64,000 bases of DNA from Gonapodya sp. JEL0774 (Eukaryota; Monoblepharomycota; Monoblepharidomycetes; Monoblepharidales; Gonapodyaceae). The notes under the pieces were generated by a model. That model was not told where the DNA came from. It searched no databases and saw only the letters and a list, made by a program, of their open reading frames with translations. The stretch is taken from contig JADIIX010000005.1 of NCBI GenBank assembly GCA_027604505.1, positions 62,001-126,000 on the forward strand, written 5' to 3'. The translations under genes and the position numbers were made by a program. This document shows, in pieces, positions 10,657 to 23,130 of the stretch. Numbering within the stretch: position 1 is the stretch's first letter; each line of letters opens with the position of its first letter.

Positions 10657-11980
10657 TGATTTTCAACTTCGGCGATGGTTCACCTCCTGCGTATCCGGAT
10701 CCCTCATTATTTGATAAAGTCGAAAAGTGCGTCACAACCGTCTGTGATAGATGTACCATGTTCACTACAACGTAGTTGCACGACAAGATCTCAGACCCCA
10801 ATTGGTCCTCCTCACCAATAGCAAATGAAATTCAGGCCGTCGCTCAAGATTTGGCGAGTAGCTGCTCTGATCGAAGGAGTAACCAAGAATCTTCCCAAAC
10901 CACACAGGAGCTAACTTCGCGTTATTTTCAAGGGATGTCTTTGTCAACATTCTTGTAGCAACAGAAACATAGTACGAATATTCATCACTAATCAATCTTT
11001 CATTTGCTGATGTAGTTGTAGAATCCTTGTTACGAACATTGGGTCAGTGCGAACCACAAGATTGATTGCTCCAAGTTCAAACTCACCGACTGCCAGGGAG
11101 GCGTGCATGAGACCGATCACAGTCTCTGGTCCTTTGGCCTCGGGCTAGGGGAACCATGGATTCACTTATTAGCTGGTTGAGGTTTCTAATCTTCGACCTT
11201 TCTCACCTTCTTGGGCTTCGAGAGGAGGTAAAGGCTGACCAGCCCGTGGTAGAAAAGGTGTCCCAACCCGAGCTAATGGAAACCATACGAAGTTCTGGAC
11301 CAGTTCTTACAACATCTCACAGCATTTGAACTTTACCTCCTTGTGTCCGCTAACATTGCCAGACCTCCAGAGCGCGAAGGTGGGAATGGCACTGAAGCCC
11401 ACAGCTAGGATTGAAGAAGATTTCGATTTGAGCATGAACAGTCACAATGTATCTTCATTCGATGACAGTTGCGAGAGCCACATACCTCCCAAGAAAAAGA
11501 GCAGGTCACCATCCGGAACTTTGTAAACGGACTTTTAATTGTTTTGATAAGGGTAGAGAGCATTGGACACGATTCATTCGTTGAATCACCGCGCGAGAGA
11601 ACAGATTCTCCTGTTCAAAAGTTCTCCCACGACACAGAGCTTAAGAAAGTAATCACCCCAGCTTTCTGCACGTCTCCGAGAGTCTTCAAGGACACGATGC
11701 CGCCCTCCATGAGGACATTGAGAAGGAAGAGTGTGGAGTCTGAGCGATAAATGCAAACAACGATGGGCCCGTTGGACAGACATGGACGGGCACACGAAGA
11801 TTTGATGAATCACCAGAAACGAGGCTCATCGTGTGATGGAGGGTATGAGATGGAAATGAGTATGATTTATGTTTGATGGAGAAACAATTCCGAAGGTGGT
11901 GTCAATCGGGAGATCTCAACCGCCCACCTCCGCAAGGAGGCTCGTGCACTAGTCGAAGCCGTTACACAACAAGGTCAGTA
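10657..11980 (+). other. Unresolved plus-strand exon-like fragments
   Basis: Several short plus-strand frames have protein-like composition but cannot be joined with confidence. They are an ATG at 10657 (M-I-F-N-F-G-D-G), a 57-codon frame at 11156-11329 (S-W-L-R-F-L-I-F-D, then L-G-L-R-E-E-V), a stretch near 11670-11740, and H-L-R-K-E-A-R-A-L-V-E-A-V near 11920-11970. The last two look helical. They could be pieces of one heavily spliced gene or the remains of one. Opposite-strand frames at 10995-10765 are equally plausible. Confidence 0.2.
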
Positions 11981-12399
11981 AAAACTCTCGTAGCATTTTT
12001 AATCAGGTTTATTCCAAAACTTTAGGCTTGTCTCCGCAAATATTGGGCGAATTCTGAGACAGTGCGGTCCGGTGAAGGACTCAAAGTAAATTGGATTGAG
12101 TGGAGGACAAAGCTCACCGAATGCCAAAAAGCCGTGAATCAAGAACGCTCCCATGTATATGAACGAGGGCTCGGTCTTTTCGTGTAAGGACCCGTGTTTG
12201 ACATTGCGACAAACGCACAGAACGAACGACAAACTCCTTAAACGCACTCGATTTCGTGTAAGTATAGACCACAGAAGAACGTAAGTGTGGTAAAAGAAAT
12301 GGCCAGTGGCGAGCTTCGTTGAGGGTGTGGTTGCATTGCATGGATATTTCTCAAATTCCGTGTATGCATCAGGCAAGAAAACGAGCACAGAATACTTAC

Positions 12400-12803
12400 A
12401 GGCTTGTGACCCTTCAACTCTCCGCTTTTCCAAATCATAAGAGTCGGGATAGAACTTTACAGGAAGGTTGATGGTCAGGTCATCACCAAAACAGAACGGA
12501 GAGTGACGTTTCCACCTGAATCCCAACGCGGCACCAAGCATTAAAGATTCCGGCATTGGCAGGTTGAGGATACCCTTTTGAAGAACGGCGATGTTCACAG
12601 AATCGGCCGTGTTCTTAGAGGATTAACATGGCTTGGAATTGCCCATTCAGCGATTCCAAGTCACGGACTCACGTGTTCCATAACGCTGCTTCTTAATAAG
12701 TACACAATCCCTGCCTCTGCCACGCCATTGATCAAAAATAGATTCGAATCTGTTGACAGATTGTGGTTGAAGAGACCTGCTACATATATGACAATTTGAT
12801 CGA
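12400..12803 (-). other. Two phase-consistent exons of an unrecognised, probably membrane, protein
   Basis: A minus-strand frame ending at 12673 (N-L-F-L-I-N-G-V-A-E-A-G-I-V) has a good GTGAGT donor. It joins in phase 0 to a 214-nt exon, 12613-12400 (S-V-N-I-A-V-L-Q-K, then P-E-S-L-M-L-G-A-A-L-G-F-R-W), which ends at a GTAAGT donor. Hydrophobic stretches suggest membrane segments. Further hydrophobic minus-strand frames continue to about 12000, including F-I-Y-M-G-A-F-L-I-H-G-F-L-A-F, but the next join gives a stop. Either an exon is missed or the gene is decaying. I do not recognise the family. Confidence 0.35.
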
Positions 12804-14766
12804 TTCAACCCGCCTGAGAGAAGGCTCATTGTGGAAACACGTTGAAGAGGGGAAATGGTAATTGTCTGAAACTCCTTCCTGGTTTCGTGGCCGGAAATTG
12901 ATTCTCGCGCTGAGTCATTGCGCGCACAACTCGATCACACAAGGGCTCTGAATGCGGCCACATACGTAGCACACCGAACGTCCGGCCCCGTAAACACTGC
13001 TGTAGCGGATTAATTTAAGTGGCGCGCGCAGCGCGACAAACTCATGTAAATTAGAGGATATTGTTCATGAAACATCTGCGAAGCCTCATTCCGCTCGCAG
13101 ATCCTCTTTTTATCACCGTCCTTCCTAGTCACGTCAGGTCTACTGTTCCCCATCAAAGTCTTCAAATCACTGAGCGCCACTCGTCATCTGTGAACGTCTT
13201 CAGTAAAACGTGATCATTTTGTACCACATTGTCTTCGTAGCTTCTTCATTTGTAGTTGAGTTCTTATTTTAGTGTGTCTGCACTAATTTCACAAATGGAG
13301 AGGATCCACAAGCCACTCGCTAAAGAGCTTTGTAAAGATCTGAAAGTCTGGCATCAATCTACAAGCGCTTGCGTATTTGCGACCTACAGCAACCCTGACC
13401 TGAGAACTAATGCAATCGCCTCGCAATAACATTCCAAGGAAGACATTGGAGACTGACAGCAGTAAGCCACTGGAAAGCGCCAAACGTGCCGTATATGGAG
13501 GTCTTTGGTGGCTGCAATGGGCTCAATTGTGGGATTTTTCCCGAATAGGCGGGTTCTTCTTTGCTCTACCCAATGTTGTTTCTTGAAAACGCTATATTTA
13601 GAGTTTTGATTATCAAATGAGAAGTGATTGCGCTCCTTTTCTTTGATGCTTCCATTGAACTTGCGTCTCAGATAGTATTTCATTGAAACATTCTGTCCGT
13701 TCCTTTCAGCCTCCTCGACAAGTCGGAGGCAAGGTAAATGTGGCAAGAACAGAGAAGCAAGAAGAGATATACGCTTGGAACGACGATGAATGATGTTTGC
13801 CGAAGGAAAATTGGTGCGGAGATGGAGCAGAATTGTTGGCCAAGAACCAACGTGACCCCACGAAGCCGACCCAAGCCTCTTGCACGAGCTTCCCTGGACT
13901 CATTTCGATACTTTGCGCCTGGGACATCCCACGGGAGTCGTCCCATAAGTCGAATCAATCCGGCACGACATCGGATAACAATGCGATCACTCGCAGCGAG
14001 GGGAGCGAGTGCGATGGACAATGGGGGCACGCGAAATCCAAGAACCGGGTCACTTTGCTGATTGATTGCCAAAAGAAGAGCTTGGGCTGAGCGTCATAGA
14101 ACTTATTATGTCCAGTTTTGTGAGTTTTCTTCTCACAGCGGACTTAAATGTGACCACAGCCACTTCTCAGAGCAGACTCATCCGTTCTTTGTCGGAAAGA
14201 CCTTTCGACAAGCGGTCACACAGGAACTCCCCATTTCAAAGCTCCATTGCACTCACTAAATACCGCCACACCTCCCTGCGCAAGCGTCCCACGACGTTCA
14301 TCTTTCCGTCACACCTCGCTCCCACACACACTCTCCCGCAACAATCTCACCCCACATCCTGTCCCCCGCGTCCCACCAGCGTTCTCTCTCCGCAGAAAAC
14401 ACACGATCTACAAGCGACGCGTGGGCGCTATGGTGTTTGTAGCGGAATGGAGTGAATAGAGACGTGGTTGTCGTAGTGGAGCGAGCAGACGGCGGAACGT
14501 CCAACACGGGCGCACTTCAAAAGAGGACCAATCAATTGTCACCGCATCATCTTCACAATAGTACGCATGTACAAAATTTTGGCTCTGCGCGACTGCCTCC
14601 CACCAATCGGTTGTGCATAACATATCCAGTGATGCATGCAGGTCACAGGTGGGCTGCCCTACGATTGCAAAAGTCCATCGATTTTTGGATATTTACACGG
14701 TTCTCCGGGTACCTTCGACATCGTAAACCTCCAACGACTCAGGTTCGTATTTCGAACGAAACAAAA

Positions 14767-17700
14767 TCACAGTTTACTCTTCCCTCCGATCAAATTCGAG
14801 CGCTGTAATGGCGTGAGCTCGACATACTCAACACTGCCTGGATAACAGAGTGGCATCACACGAAACGTAACTATTACGTGATACAATTACTCGACTCACC
14901 ATCCGGCATCCAAAAGTCCGCGATTGCGACGCTCATCACCCGACGATTTTCTGCTGAGGGTTGTTGTGAACTCGTCATCGGTGAGATTCGAAAAGTCTTT
15001 CGAGGTTCTGGCTTTCTGGGGAAATCATATGTTGGCATGTAGATGAGAATAAGAATATCCTTCACACCGACTTTTCCATCGTTACCTGTTTTGAAATGCT
15101 CGAGCAACTTCCGCTTCTGAGGTGACGTGCACAAACACAGGTACGGCGTCTACATATTTGAGATGCTGTGAGATGGGAAAATAACCACAGGAACCAAAGA
15201 AAGGTTTACATTGAGACAGAATGCTGTTTGCATAGCGACCCAGATCTGCCATGATCTGACTGATCGGTCTTGACCAGTGCGCATCTTGAATTACGATTGA
15301 AGCCACTTAAACGAGAGAAATTGAGTCGCACCGTCAAATACATAACCTAGAACGGAACATACTTCCAACTTGTCCAGACTGATTGGGTATGCTCACACCT
15401 AGAAAACGACATAAAGAATAAACCGATCTGTGCTTCTTGTAAACCACGCTACATAACCTCCATGTTTCACCTGCTACGTGGACTTCCTGCAGGCCTTCAA
15501 ATGTCAGCAATAAGCTTTCTACCTCGGTGCAAGATACTGGGTGCGACTGGAGATAAGGCACGAGAATATCAGCCGGAGCTTATCGGTATTTACCCGGGAG
15601 TCCGCTCTCACTTTCCGTCGAAATCCGCCACCGATCTGGTGAACATAGTTACTATCGGAGATCTTTCAAGCAGCTGCTGCTTCTATTGAGCATGTATGCA
15701 CGGTGTACTCACTGGAAATACTCCGAATCTCGTACAATCATGCTCTTCAAATGGTTCAAGTTGAGTCACACTCTGCCAAGTCAGTTTGGAAAGCTGCGAC
15801 TCACATGTGTGCGCAGCCACCAATCACCCTTTCTGCTCGTTTATTTGAAGAGGTACTTTTGAAGTCGATTCATTCAGGGAGTAATGATGATGAATCCCTT
15901 CTCACCGGAACACATCTCGCAGTTGGAACACATCCGATGGCTTCAGACCCATTTCTTCGTCTGCACCCGCACGTTTCACATCCATGTTCTTTCCGTGGGG
16001 AACGACGTTCAATTGTGGACGTCCCTTGAGACGATAACTGTAATCCGATCGCCACCGCACTAATTCGCAACGCTGCATATTATACCTGCACAACGCACTC
16101 TCCAATTTCCTCTGGCGCAGCCTCCACACAAATTCCTGTCTTCAAATCTCGGATTGGCTCGCCTGTCGCTTCATCGATTTTGATGATTCGCGGACCTTCC
16201 GACCAACCCGCGTTGGTCATCCGCAAAGTCGCTCACGAGCCAATATTAGCACAAACGCGCAAGTCTCACCTCCGGTATACCATCTTAGCAGAGGCCTCCG
16301 CTGTCCCATTGACCCAGTACCCTCGAGGGCTGTCGCGACGTTAAGGGAGAAGGCGCGGGGATCCCAAGCAGGGAGCTTTTGTTTTGAGAGAAGAGAGGTG
16401 GCTCGCAGTGTGTGGAGACCAGAGTAACAGGGAATCGCTATGCTCACATGGTGCTCAACGATCATTTCAAGCCCATACCGGTCTGCGAACGCTGTGCTTT
16501 TATAAGCGGTTACTTCCTGACAAAGTCCACCTTCAACAACCGAGTCTTCACACCTTTCACCTCCATCTTATCCATCCCACCTCCTGCAGCTTTGCGTACC
16601 GTGTGAGCTTTGTCCTCCTCACTTGGCTCTTGTGCCGTGAGAAGCTTGCACACCTCACGGGAGTAGAACATTACGGACACCTGGTGGTCGGCACAGTCCC
16701 TCCAAAATGTTGTGGCTTGAAAGTTGGCGTGAAGGATGAAGGTCGCACCCCGTAAGATAGCGAGCTGAGAGAGTGGCGCGTGAGAGTGTTGGGGGAAGCA
16801 CCAGCGGATAGTTTGCAACGTACTAGGAAGGAGAGGATACACGTTGTATGGTGCAGAGGTAGCGGAGATATAACTGAGTCCGATTGAAGGGGGACAGGAT
16901 ATCTTTGTGGGGTTGGGGTCCCGCCTTAGTGGATGCTGACCCCTGGAACAAGCCGATATCAAATGCCGCAGGCCGAGCTGACACTCACCCCGTATCTTGG
17001 GGGGATGCGGTCAGCGATATGATAAGCGCGTGATCACGTACAATACGCCGAGATGTGCTAAGCGGTAACTCAGGGCTTATATGGGGAACATAAGGAACTG
17101 GCCGGCTGTACGTACCCATTGCCCTAGTGAGGGAGTAAGATGGATGAGAGTTGCGTTCAGATCAAAAATGATACATCACAACATGGCTACCAACAGTACC
17201 AACACTTACATTGCTCACCCCCGTCACGACAGCTACATCCTTCAGGTTGGTTCTCCTCGCAATCGTGTTCACAACGTCATTTCTTCCTCCCTCTTTCCCC
17301 GTTGCCTCCAGCCTCTTCTCGCTGATTACACCATCGACCACAAATGCTGGTTGTTCCTCCTTCGCTCCAGGTGTGTCATCCATTTGACACCAGAACAAAA
17401 GTTTCATGGCAAAACCAGCGCCGCGGAGTTCGGGGAGGACAGAGCGAATTGGTGTGAGGTGTGGTGAATCAAAGACGAGGACAGTGGGCGAGCTGGTTTG
17501 GAGGCTGTGAAGAACTAGAGTGCGAGTGGTTGGTGAGCAAGATAGGGTAGTTCACGAACCCCAAGATATCCAACTCGAGCATGCCCTACAAATAAATTCT
17601 TTGAACCCCTTTTCGGCACTCACGTGCTTGTCCTTTCAAACTTGCGTCTTGCGGCATCTGCGGGCAAGGGAACGGTCCGAGGGACATCAACGTGCAACCA

Positions 17701-18324
17701 CTATAACCAACATCTCGAGTGGACCCATTTCCGCCCAAGAGTTCAGCTGCCGCTCAGCTCGTCGCACGGACTCACCACCACGCACCCGGCCTTTAGTACT
17801 CCGAGAACACACAGAAGGGCAGGGAAGCCCGACTCCATGAAAACAGCAACGCCGGTGCCAGTCTCCACTTTGACAACATCAATGAGGTAGTTTGCTAGAC
17901 GGGTTGATAGGATCTCGGTTTCTGCGGCGACCGTGGAGCAACGGGCAGTATGAACGTGACGGACTGTCTATGGAACCCCACCAACGCACTCGCTCACCAC
18001 CGTAGCTCCACTCTCTACGAAATCCACTTTCCCGTATTGCGCATTTATCTGGCATCTGCTTGGCCACCTCATGGAAGTCCGCCAGGCAATGCGCCTTTCG
18101 AGCCCTTTGTCTCGCATGAAGGAAGACTGACGCGCGCCGATGCCGTCTAGTACCGAGATAAATCAGCAAGGTTGAGTACGGAGATCGCTAGAACGACAGT
18201 TGAGTTTTGCGTACCGTATCGTTGCCAAATCGGACGACCAGCCCCATGTTGCATCAGCCCATACAGCCGCGGCGATTGCGCCGATGATGGCGTGAGAGGG
18301 GGAGAGAGATGGAAGAAGAGACAT
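14767..18324 (-). CDS. FAT1/FATP-family very-long-chain acyl-CoA synthetase-like gene; core uncertain, possible pseudogene
   Basis: Heavily split minus-strand gene. The first exons (18324-18215, 18146-18001, 17921-17776, 17657-17624, then from 17514) join in perfect phase. They give an N-terminal hydrophobic segment, A-D-F-H-E-V-A-K-Q-M-P-D-K, W-S-Y, R-L-A-N-Y-L, and L-L-H-S-L-Q-T-S, all at FATP positions. Later blocks match in order: F-W-R-D-C-A-D-H, F-A-D-R-Y-G-L-E-M-I-V-E-H, P-R-I-I-K-I-D-E-A-T-G-E-P, R-D-V-F-R-K-G-D, T-E-V-E-S-L-L-L-T-F, V-S-I-P-N-Q-S-G-Q and D-A-V-P-V-F-V-H-V. The C-terminus ends in Y-V-E-L-T-P-L. FATP enzymes activate and import very-long-chain fatty acids at membranes. 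The AMP-binding motif (usually Y-T-S-G-T-T-G) is not readable near 17230-16960; the nearest is S-V-G-T-V-G. A 13-nt offset near 16090 also breaks the frame. So this is either a gene with exons I cannot see or a recently decayed copy. Confidence 0.7.
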
Positions 18325-18572
18325 CGGGAGAGGCTACTGCTATTCAATCGGGATTGGGGGTATTGAATTTAATTTTGAGATGCACGAGGGACCGGGGGAC
18401 ATAACAGGGCGGTGGCGGACCCTCTAAGGGTATGTATGTACCTTCAAGGCAACGATGAGATTGTGTATCCTCCAAAACTAATTAATTCTAATTGAATTGA
18501 CTTCTCCTCGTCCCTTCGCCCGTTGAAATAGTTTGACTTTGATCTCCGGTTGCTTTCATTCGCATCCCCGCT

Positions 18573-19995
18573 TCAACCTCGCCCCACATAACTCGGCATG
18601 GCTGTTGCCATAATTTGCATCCCCAGCACATTCACCTCAAGCGGCAGCTCCGCCATATACCTTACGGCGCGTCCCGTTTCTGCGACATCAAACGAGGGTT
18701 CCGGTCGGCGCGAAAGGTCCGCTTGCAGGGCTCCTGTCGTGCCAAGGGAGGATAGCAAGGGTGAGGCGGCGTTGCCGATGTCGATTTGTGAACAGGCGAC
18801 TGTCAGTGTTTAAGACGATGATATGGAGTGGAACCGAGTGGTTGTGAGACCACTGATAAAAAGGACAGGTAGCGCAGACTGAACAACGACGCACTGTTGT
18901 ATTTCCTTCCATCCAACGCCGTGCTCTTGGTCAGTCCGCTGACTGCGTGCTTCGAGGCTGTGTATGGGGCGGAGTTTGGCCGCGGCACGAACGCGGACAC
19001 GGAGCCGTTATTGATTATACGGCCTGGTGAGGGGCGAGAACGGGAAAGAGTGTTGACAAGGTCTCAACTTGACGCTCGTAAATGTCAGTCCACTTCCTCG
19101 CTCTGTTCACAGTTCCGGTTCTGTGTCTCTCTGTTCACTGTCCTACAAATAGATCATCTCTTCCTGCCGCATCTTTCGTGACTTCCTTCATGCAACTACT
19201 TGAAATAACCACTTACCTCCACCTTGGGCCTTCATTATTTTAAAGGCCTCTTGAGTACACAGCAACGTCCCCGTTACGTTTGTATCAATGACGCGCTTCC
19301 ATGCCACCAGTGGAATATCTTCAAGGAGTACCGACATGTCATTTGAGATTCCTGCGTTCAAAAGTGAAGTGGGGTCAGTCGCGGAATACTGAATATTAGG
19401 TGGATCCGAAAAATAAATGATCCCTCAAACATGAAACACGACTGTCTTCTGTCACCAAGACAAGAGGTGTCATTATCCCGTCCATTGAGTGAAGCAGCAC
19501 GAAAGGCGGACGCGACGTAGAAAGGGCCAAAACTGAGGTGGTAGGCCGAATTCATTCCTGATTCCCTTACACAGACCAACAGGGCAGGGTGTCGCCATTC
19601 GTGCCGCAACCTACCAGCATTGTTAAACAATACGTCCACCCTACCCCACTTCTCCATGACTTTCGAGAACACTTCCTTGACTGAAGATTCGTCCGCGACG
19701 TCACCCGTCACACAGAGGGTTCGCTCCCCCTTGGGGTCATTCGTCGCCGCTGTTTGAGACAGTTGTTCAGAGCGACGGCCAACCAAAGCTACGTGCCAAG
19801 GTGGGAGAGATGGGGAGGAGATCAAGGCAGCGACAGTCGCGGCACCGATCCCTAGATGGTGATTGAAAACGAAAAGAGGAAAGTGTAAACACTTTCCGCC
19901 CGAAACGTGAGTGGTGGCCCCACGATGTAAATACCGGATCCGGCGCCGGTAATGACTGCGACTCTGAATGTTGGTGTTGTGGTTTGGTTGGTCAT
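18573..19995 (-). CDS. Short-chain dehydrogenase/reductase (SDR)
   Basis: Five exons (19995-19935, 19851-19615, 19351-19217, 19023-18895, 18799-18573) join in phase into about 262 residues, the normal length of a classical SDR. The NAD(P)-binding motif is T-G-A-G-S-G-I-G near residue 16, split by the first intron. Later come G-R-R, D-V-A and N-N-A-G; the catalytic Ser in N-G-S-V-S; and the active-site Y-T-A-S-K. The protein is soluble and presumably cytosolic. It resembles the serine 3-dehydrogenase/YMR226C-like group in layout, but the substrate cannot be read from sequence. It lies 249 bp downstream of the FATP-like gene start, on the same strand. Confidence 0.85.
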
Positions 19996-20420
19996 GGTGA
20001 CAGCTCCAGAGAGATCCCGAAAGCGATTGCCGGCAGCACGCAAATTCAGATTGAAATCAGGCGAATGAATTTTGGAGCGGTTATTAACGATAACAAGGTT
20101 GTGTGCACGGAAGCTTTTCACAGGTTCGGAAGCTGAGTTGTGGTCACTCCACCTCGACAGCACAATGCCGGTCAATTCAGCTTCCATAATTATTACTCTC
20201 TCTTCTCAAACAGCTAATGGGCCGCTTTCCACAAGCTCGCAATGCAAATACTCTATACATAAGCGACCGACCGTGGCTTTTCTTCTCAAACGCTGAAGGC
20301 AAAAGGTAACTCCTCTTGGATAAAGAATAAAGTGCAGATGAAAAAAATGCTTGCGGGTACGTGTTCGATGAGAGTAACCAGTTCACAACAATAAACCAAA
20401 TAGTAAAACCGCTCTTTTTT
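19996..20420. other. Intergenic region between tandem minus-strand genes
   Basis: About 425 bp containing the promoter of the SDR gene and the 3' UTR of the low-complexity gene upstream of it. Only short frames with no protein resemblance are seen. Confidence 0.4.
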
Positions 20421-22874
20421 TCAATAAGTGGCCTCCGAAGACGCAAGCACCGGATGCATAGCGGGTGCCCCTGTTCTCTTCTTCACGGTCAACCGCGACA
20501 AATCCCCGGTACCCAGAGCTACCCGCGGACTTTTGTCATTGTCGCCGGGCCAATCGAATTTGGTCCTTCTACCGGACTCTGCTGCGACACCTTCATGAGT
20601 CTCTCGATCGCGCATTGTTGGAGCTGGTGGAGCGCTCCCAATCGCGCGAGGAGACGGTGGAAGAGGAGACCTTGGATCAGATCTCGCACTATATTGAGCA
20701 GCAGCACTTGCTGGCTGCTCAAACTGCCTGCGTTCTCGTCCCCAACGTAATGCCGCATCTCTGGTCGAAAACACGTGCGTCTCGTCCGACTCCACCTCCC
20801 ATTCACTCGAGTGATCAGAAAACTCGTCCGGAGAGTCCCTTGGCGGAAGAAGAGGGCTTGTGTGTCCACGATCTAGTATGGATGTAGTGGTGCCACGTGT
20901 GGGCGAAGGGATTGCCACCTTAAACTTTTGCCCTAGTTGAATGGTCAGTGGATTTTCAGCCACCAAAGTCTGATGTCACACGTAATAGGAGGTTCAATGT
21001 CAAAAGGCCAACCACACTTCGGCCACCGATGCCCACGTACCTCGACGACTGGCTTTCCCACATGCAGCCCATTCGCACTCGGAGGGCGAGTTGGGGAATT
21101 GCCTTCAATCACCACCACATCCGCCCCTGACGTTCGCACCGTATTAGTTCCAAGATCCACAACGTGCACTGTCGAAGTCGGCGTTCCATCGGTCATCGAA
21201 ATCTCCAAGCTGTTGCGTACAACAAAGTTTACTTCGTACACGGGTACGTTATCCTCGAGCGTTCGGTGAGGTACGATGTTTTTCTCGAAGAGTGGCCGTG
21301 GCGTTGGCGTCTCCTTCTCTCCCCGATGAACACTACGGGCGTGCCCTTCCAAGGAGTCCAGTATCGAACATTTCGTCGAGGAGCTTGAATCACTGGAAGA
21401 TGACGACGGAACGGCAATGACGACTCTTCGCGGGGACCTTTGATAGTGTGGCCGGAAAGGCACTCCATGGTTGCGTTTGAGAATTGGGCGGGGTTGCAAT
21501 TGCTGGGCTGAGGGTGGGGGTTCCTGATTGGGGGAGTGGGACGGCATAGGTGTTGAACTCGTCGCTTGCGCCAGCTCCCATAAATTTGGTGCAGAAGTGG
21601 AGCGGGATTTACTGTCGGAGAAGCTCGAGGATGATGTGAGTGCTGTTGGGACCAGTGGAGGGTACGTAAGAGAGTCGCGAAAAATGTCGGCAGAGTAGGA
21701 CCGTGAATGGGTCGGGCGAGAGTAAAATGTGGGTGAGAGGTGCTGTGCTTGCGTGTGAGGGAGAGGGTACGTTTGGTCCAGTGCTCCAGTACTCGAGCTG
21801 CGTTCGTGAAACTGGAAAACAGACATGATTCCATCCAACGTTTCAGGCCGCCTGGGACTCCGTGTATTTGAACAAAAGGGGGCAGGTGGTGTGGGTTTGA
21901 CTGGTTCGAGCGTGGCTGGAACTGCCGGCTCCTCCATTCGAATTGCAGTATCGCCGAAGAGCAACGTGGGTGCTGAATCATAAACCTTCACCTTACTCGC
22001 AGGTGTAAGAGAAACACTGTGTTCGGAATGGTCCAGGTACGGCTCCCGCTCTGCTTCCGGATATGTGTCACCTGAAGAGCTGCGGGAGGAAGCCAATGAC
22101 TGTAGCAGCTGTTCGACGTCGAATGACGAGGACGTTTCACCACTCGCTGTCAATGAACTATCGATCGACTGTATTGGTGCCAAGTGCGCATTAGATCCAA
22201 AGGAAGGTCGGTGCTGAACGTCGGTGGGGAACACAATGAGGGATGTGGGCGGAGTCTCCGGAGCGCGCTCTCTCCGAAGCGTTTCTTCACGGTAGTTGGC
22301 GAGCCTCGCCTCCAAATCCTGGATAACGTGGTCGGGGTAAGAGCGATGAGGATCTCGGGCGATGACAAGCGCGTTGGTGAGCACGATAATGCTGGTAAGG
22401 GACACAGGGTTGGTTCTAAGTAAAACCACCGAAGCCAGATTACAACATAGCCTACTCTTCGTTCAGCGCATCGTCAGATAGTAGGTGTAGTGGCGCTTTT
22501 GCTAGGTTGGAAGCAATTGTCGATTCAAACGAGCGGGGGCGCATGTGACCAGGGAGAAGGCTTCGTGGAGGAGGAATCGACTCGACCCGCAGCTCAGGAG
22601 TGACCAGTGGTGGCCGATACTCGTTTCCATGGGACGGTCCCTGTTGTTTATGCGAAAATGCTTCCTGGTCCCTCGTCCTGTTGCCAGCTCCTCCAGCCTG
22701 CGATCCCGTACCTTGTGACGACGTGGCACGCTCGCGAGGGAGATTCAAGGTGTCGACTGGACTTGCCAGATGCCGGCGAGGCGCTTGCATGCTTTTGCCC
22801 GCGAAATTCCGCCTTTCTGGCGAGGGATGGTTGCGGGTGTGCAAGCTGCGGACAGGGATCACTCCGGAAAACAT
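20421..22874 (-). CDS. Ser/Pro-rich low-complexity protein of unknown function
   Basis: At least three exons. Exon 1 (ATG 22874) ends just before 22455 and joins across a short intron to a long exon that includes a hydrophobic stretch (S-I-I-V-L-T-N-A-L-V-I) and a coiled-coil-like segment (L-E-A-R-L-A-N-Y-R-E-E). It then runs about 430 residues of Ser/Pro/Thr-rich sequence with several phospho-site-like S-P and R-S-x-S patches. A last exon (about 20931-20421) is also Ser/Pro-rich and ends V-L-A-S-S-E-A-T-Y. The final splice is ambiguous: the obvious donor at V-V-E does not keep phase, and an alternative a few bases downstream does. Total length is about 780-800 residues. I recognise no domain. 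The composition is that of a disordered regulatory or scaffold protein. Confidence 0.55.
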
Positions 22875-23130
22875 TCTGCCCCACAAAACGCTCTGGTGAA
22901 CACGTACAGCGCCTGAAGTTTAAACGAAACAAGACGAATACACAACCAAAATGATTACTCATTAAGGCTCGCAGTAGCCCTCTGTAGGAGTTGACCTTTG
23001 TGTAAGAAGTGATCCCTGTTCTCCGTATGTATTTCTTCTCTGGGGTGGCCGTCTCAGTCTAATTTAAGTGGTGTTGTTACAAAATTGTATCTCAGTCCTT
23101 CCGATCCTCTCCCGAACTCCCTCTCTCATC

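Larger units (their letters stand above)
7479..14766. other. Gene-poor 7.3-kb island with unassigned fragments
   Basis: No multi-exon gene can be assembled here with confidence, although the rest of the window is densely packed. The first 500 bp are visibly GC-rich, and minus-strand frames at 7501-8225 have coding-like composition but are broken by stops. The stretches 8.3-10.0 kb and 13.0-14.7 kb hold only short frames with no recognisable motif on either strand. The separate entries within this interval (repeat copy 2, the minisatellite and two low-confidence exon groups) are what I could see. Confidence 0.5.

Noticed and set aside
7479-14766. Possible tRNA or other RNA genes in the gene-poor island
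   Set aside because: I looked for T-loop (GTTCGA-like) and cloverleaf patterns here and in the other gaps and found none that fold; a computed scan could still find one.
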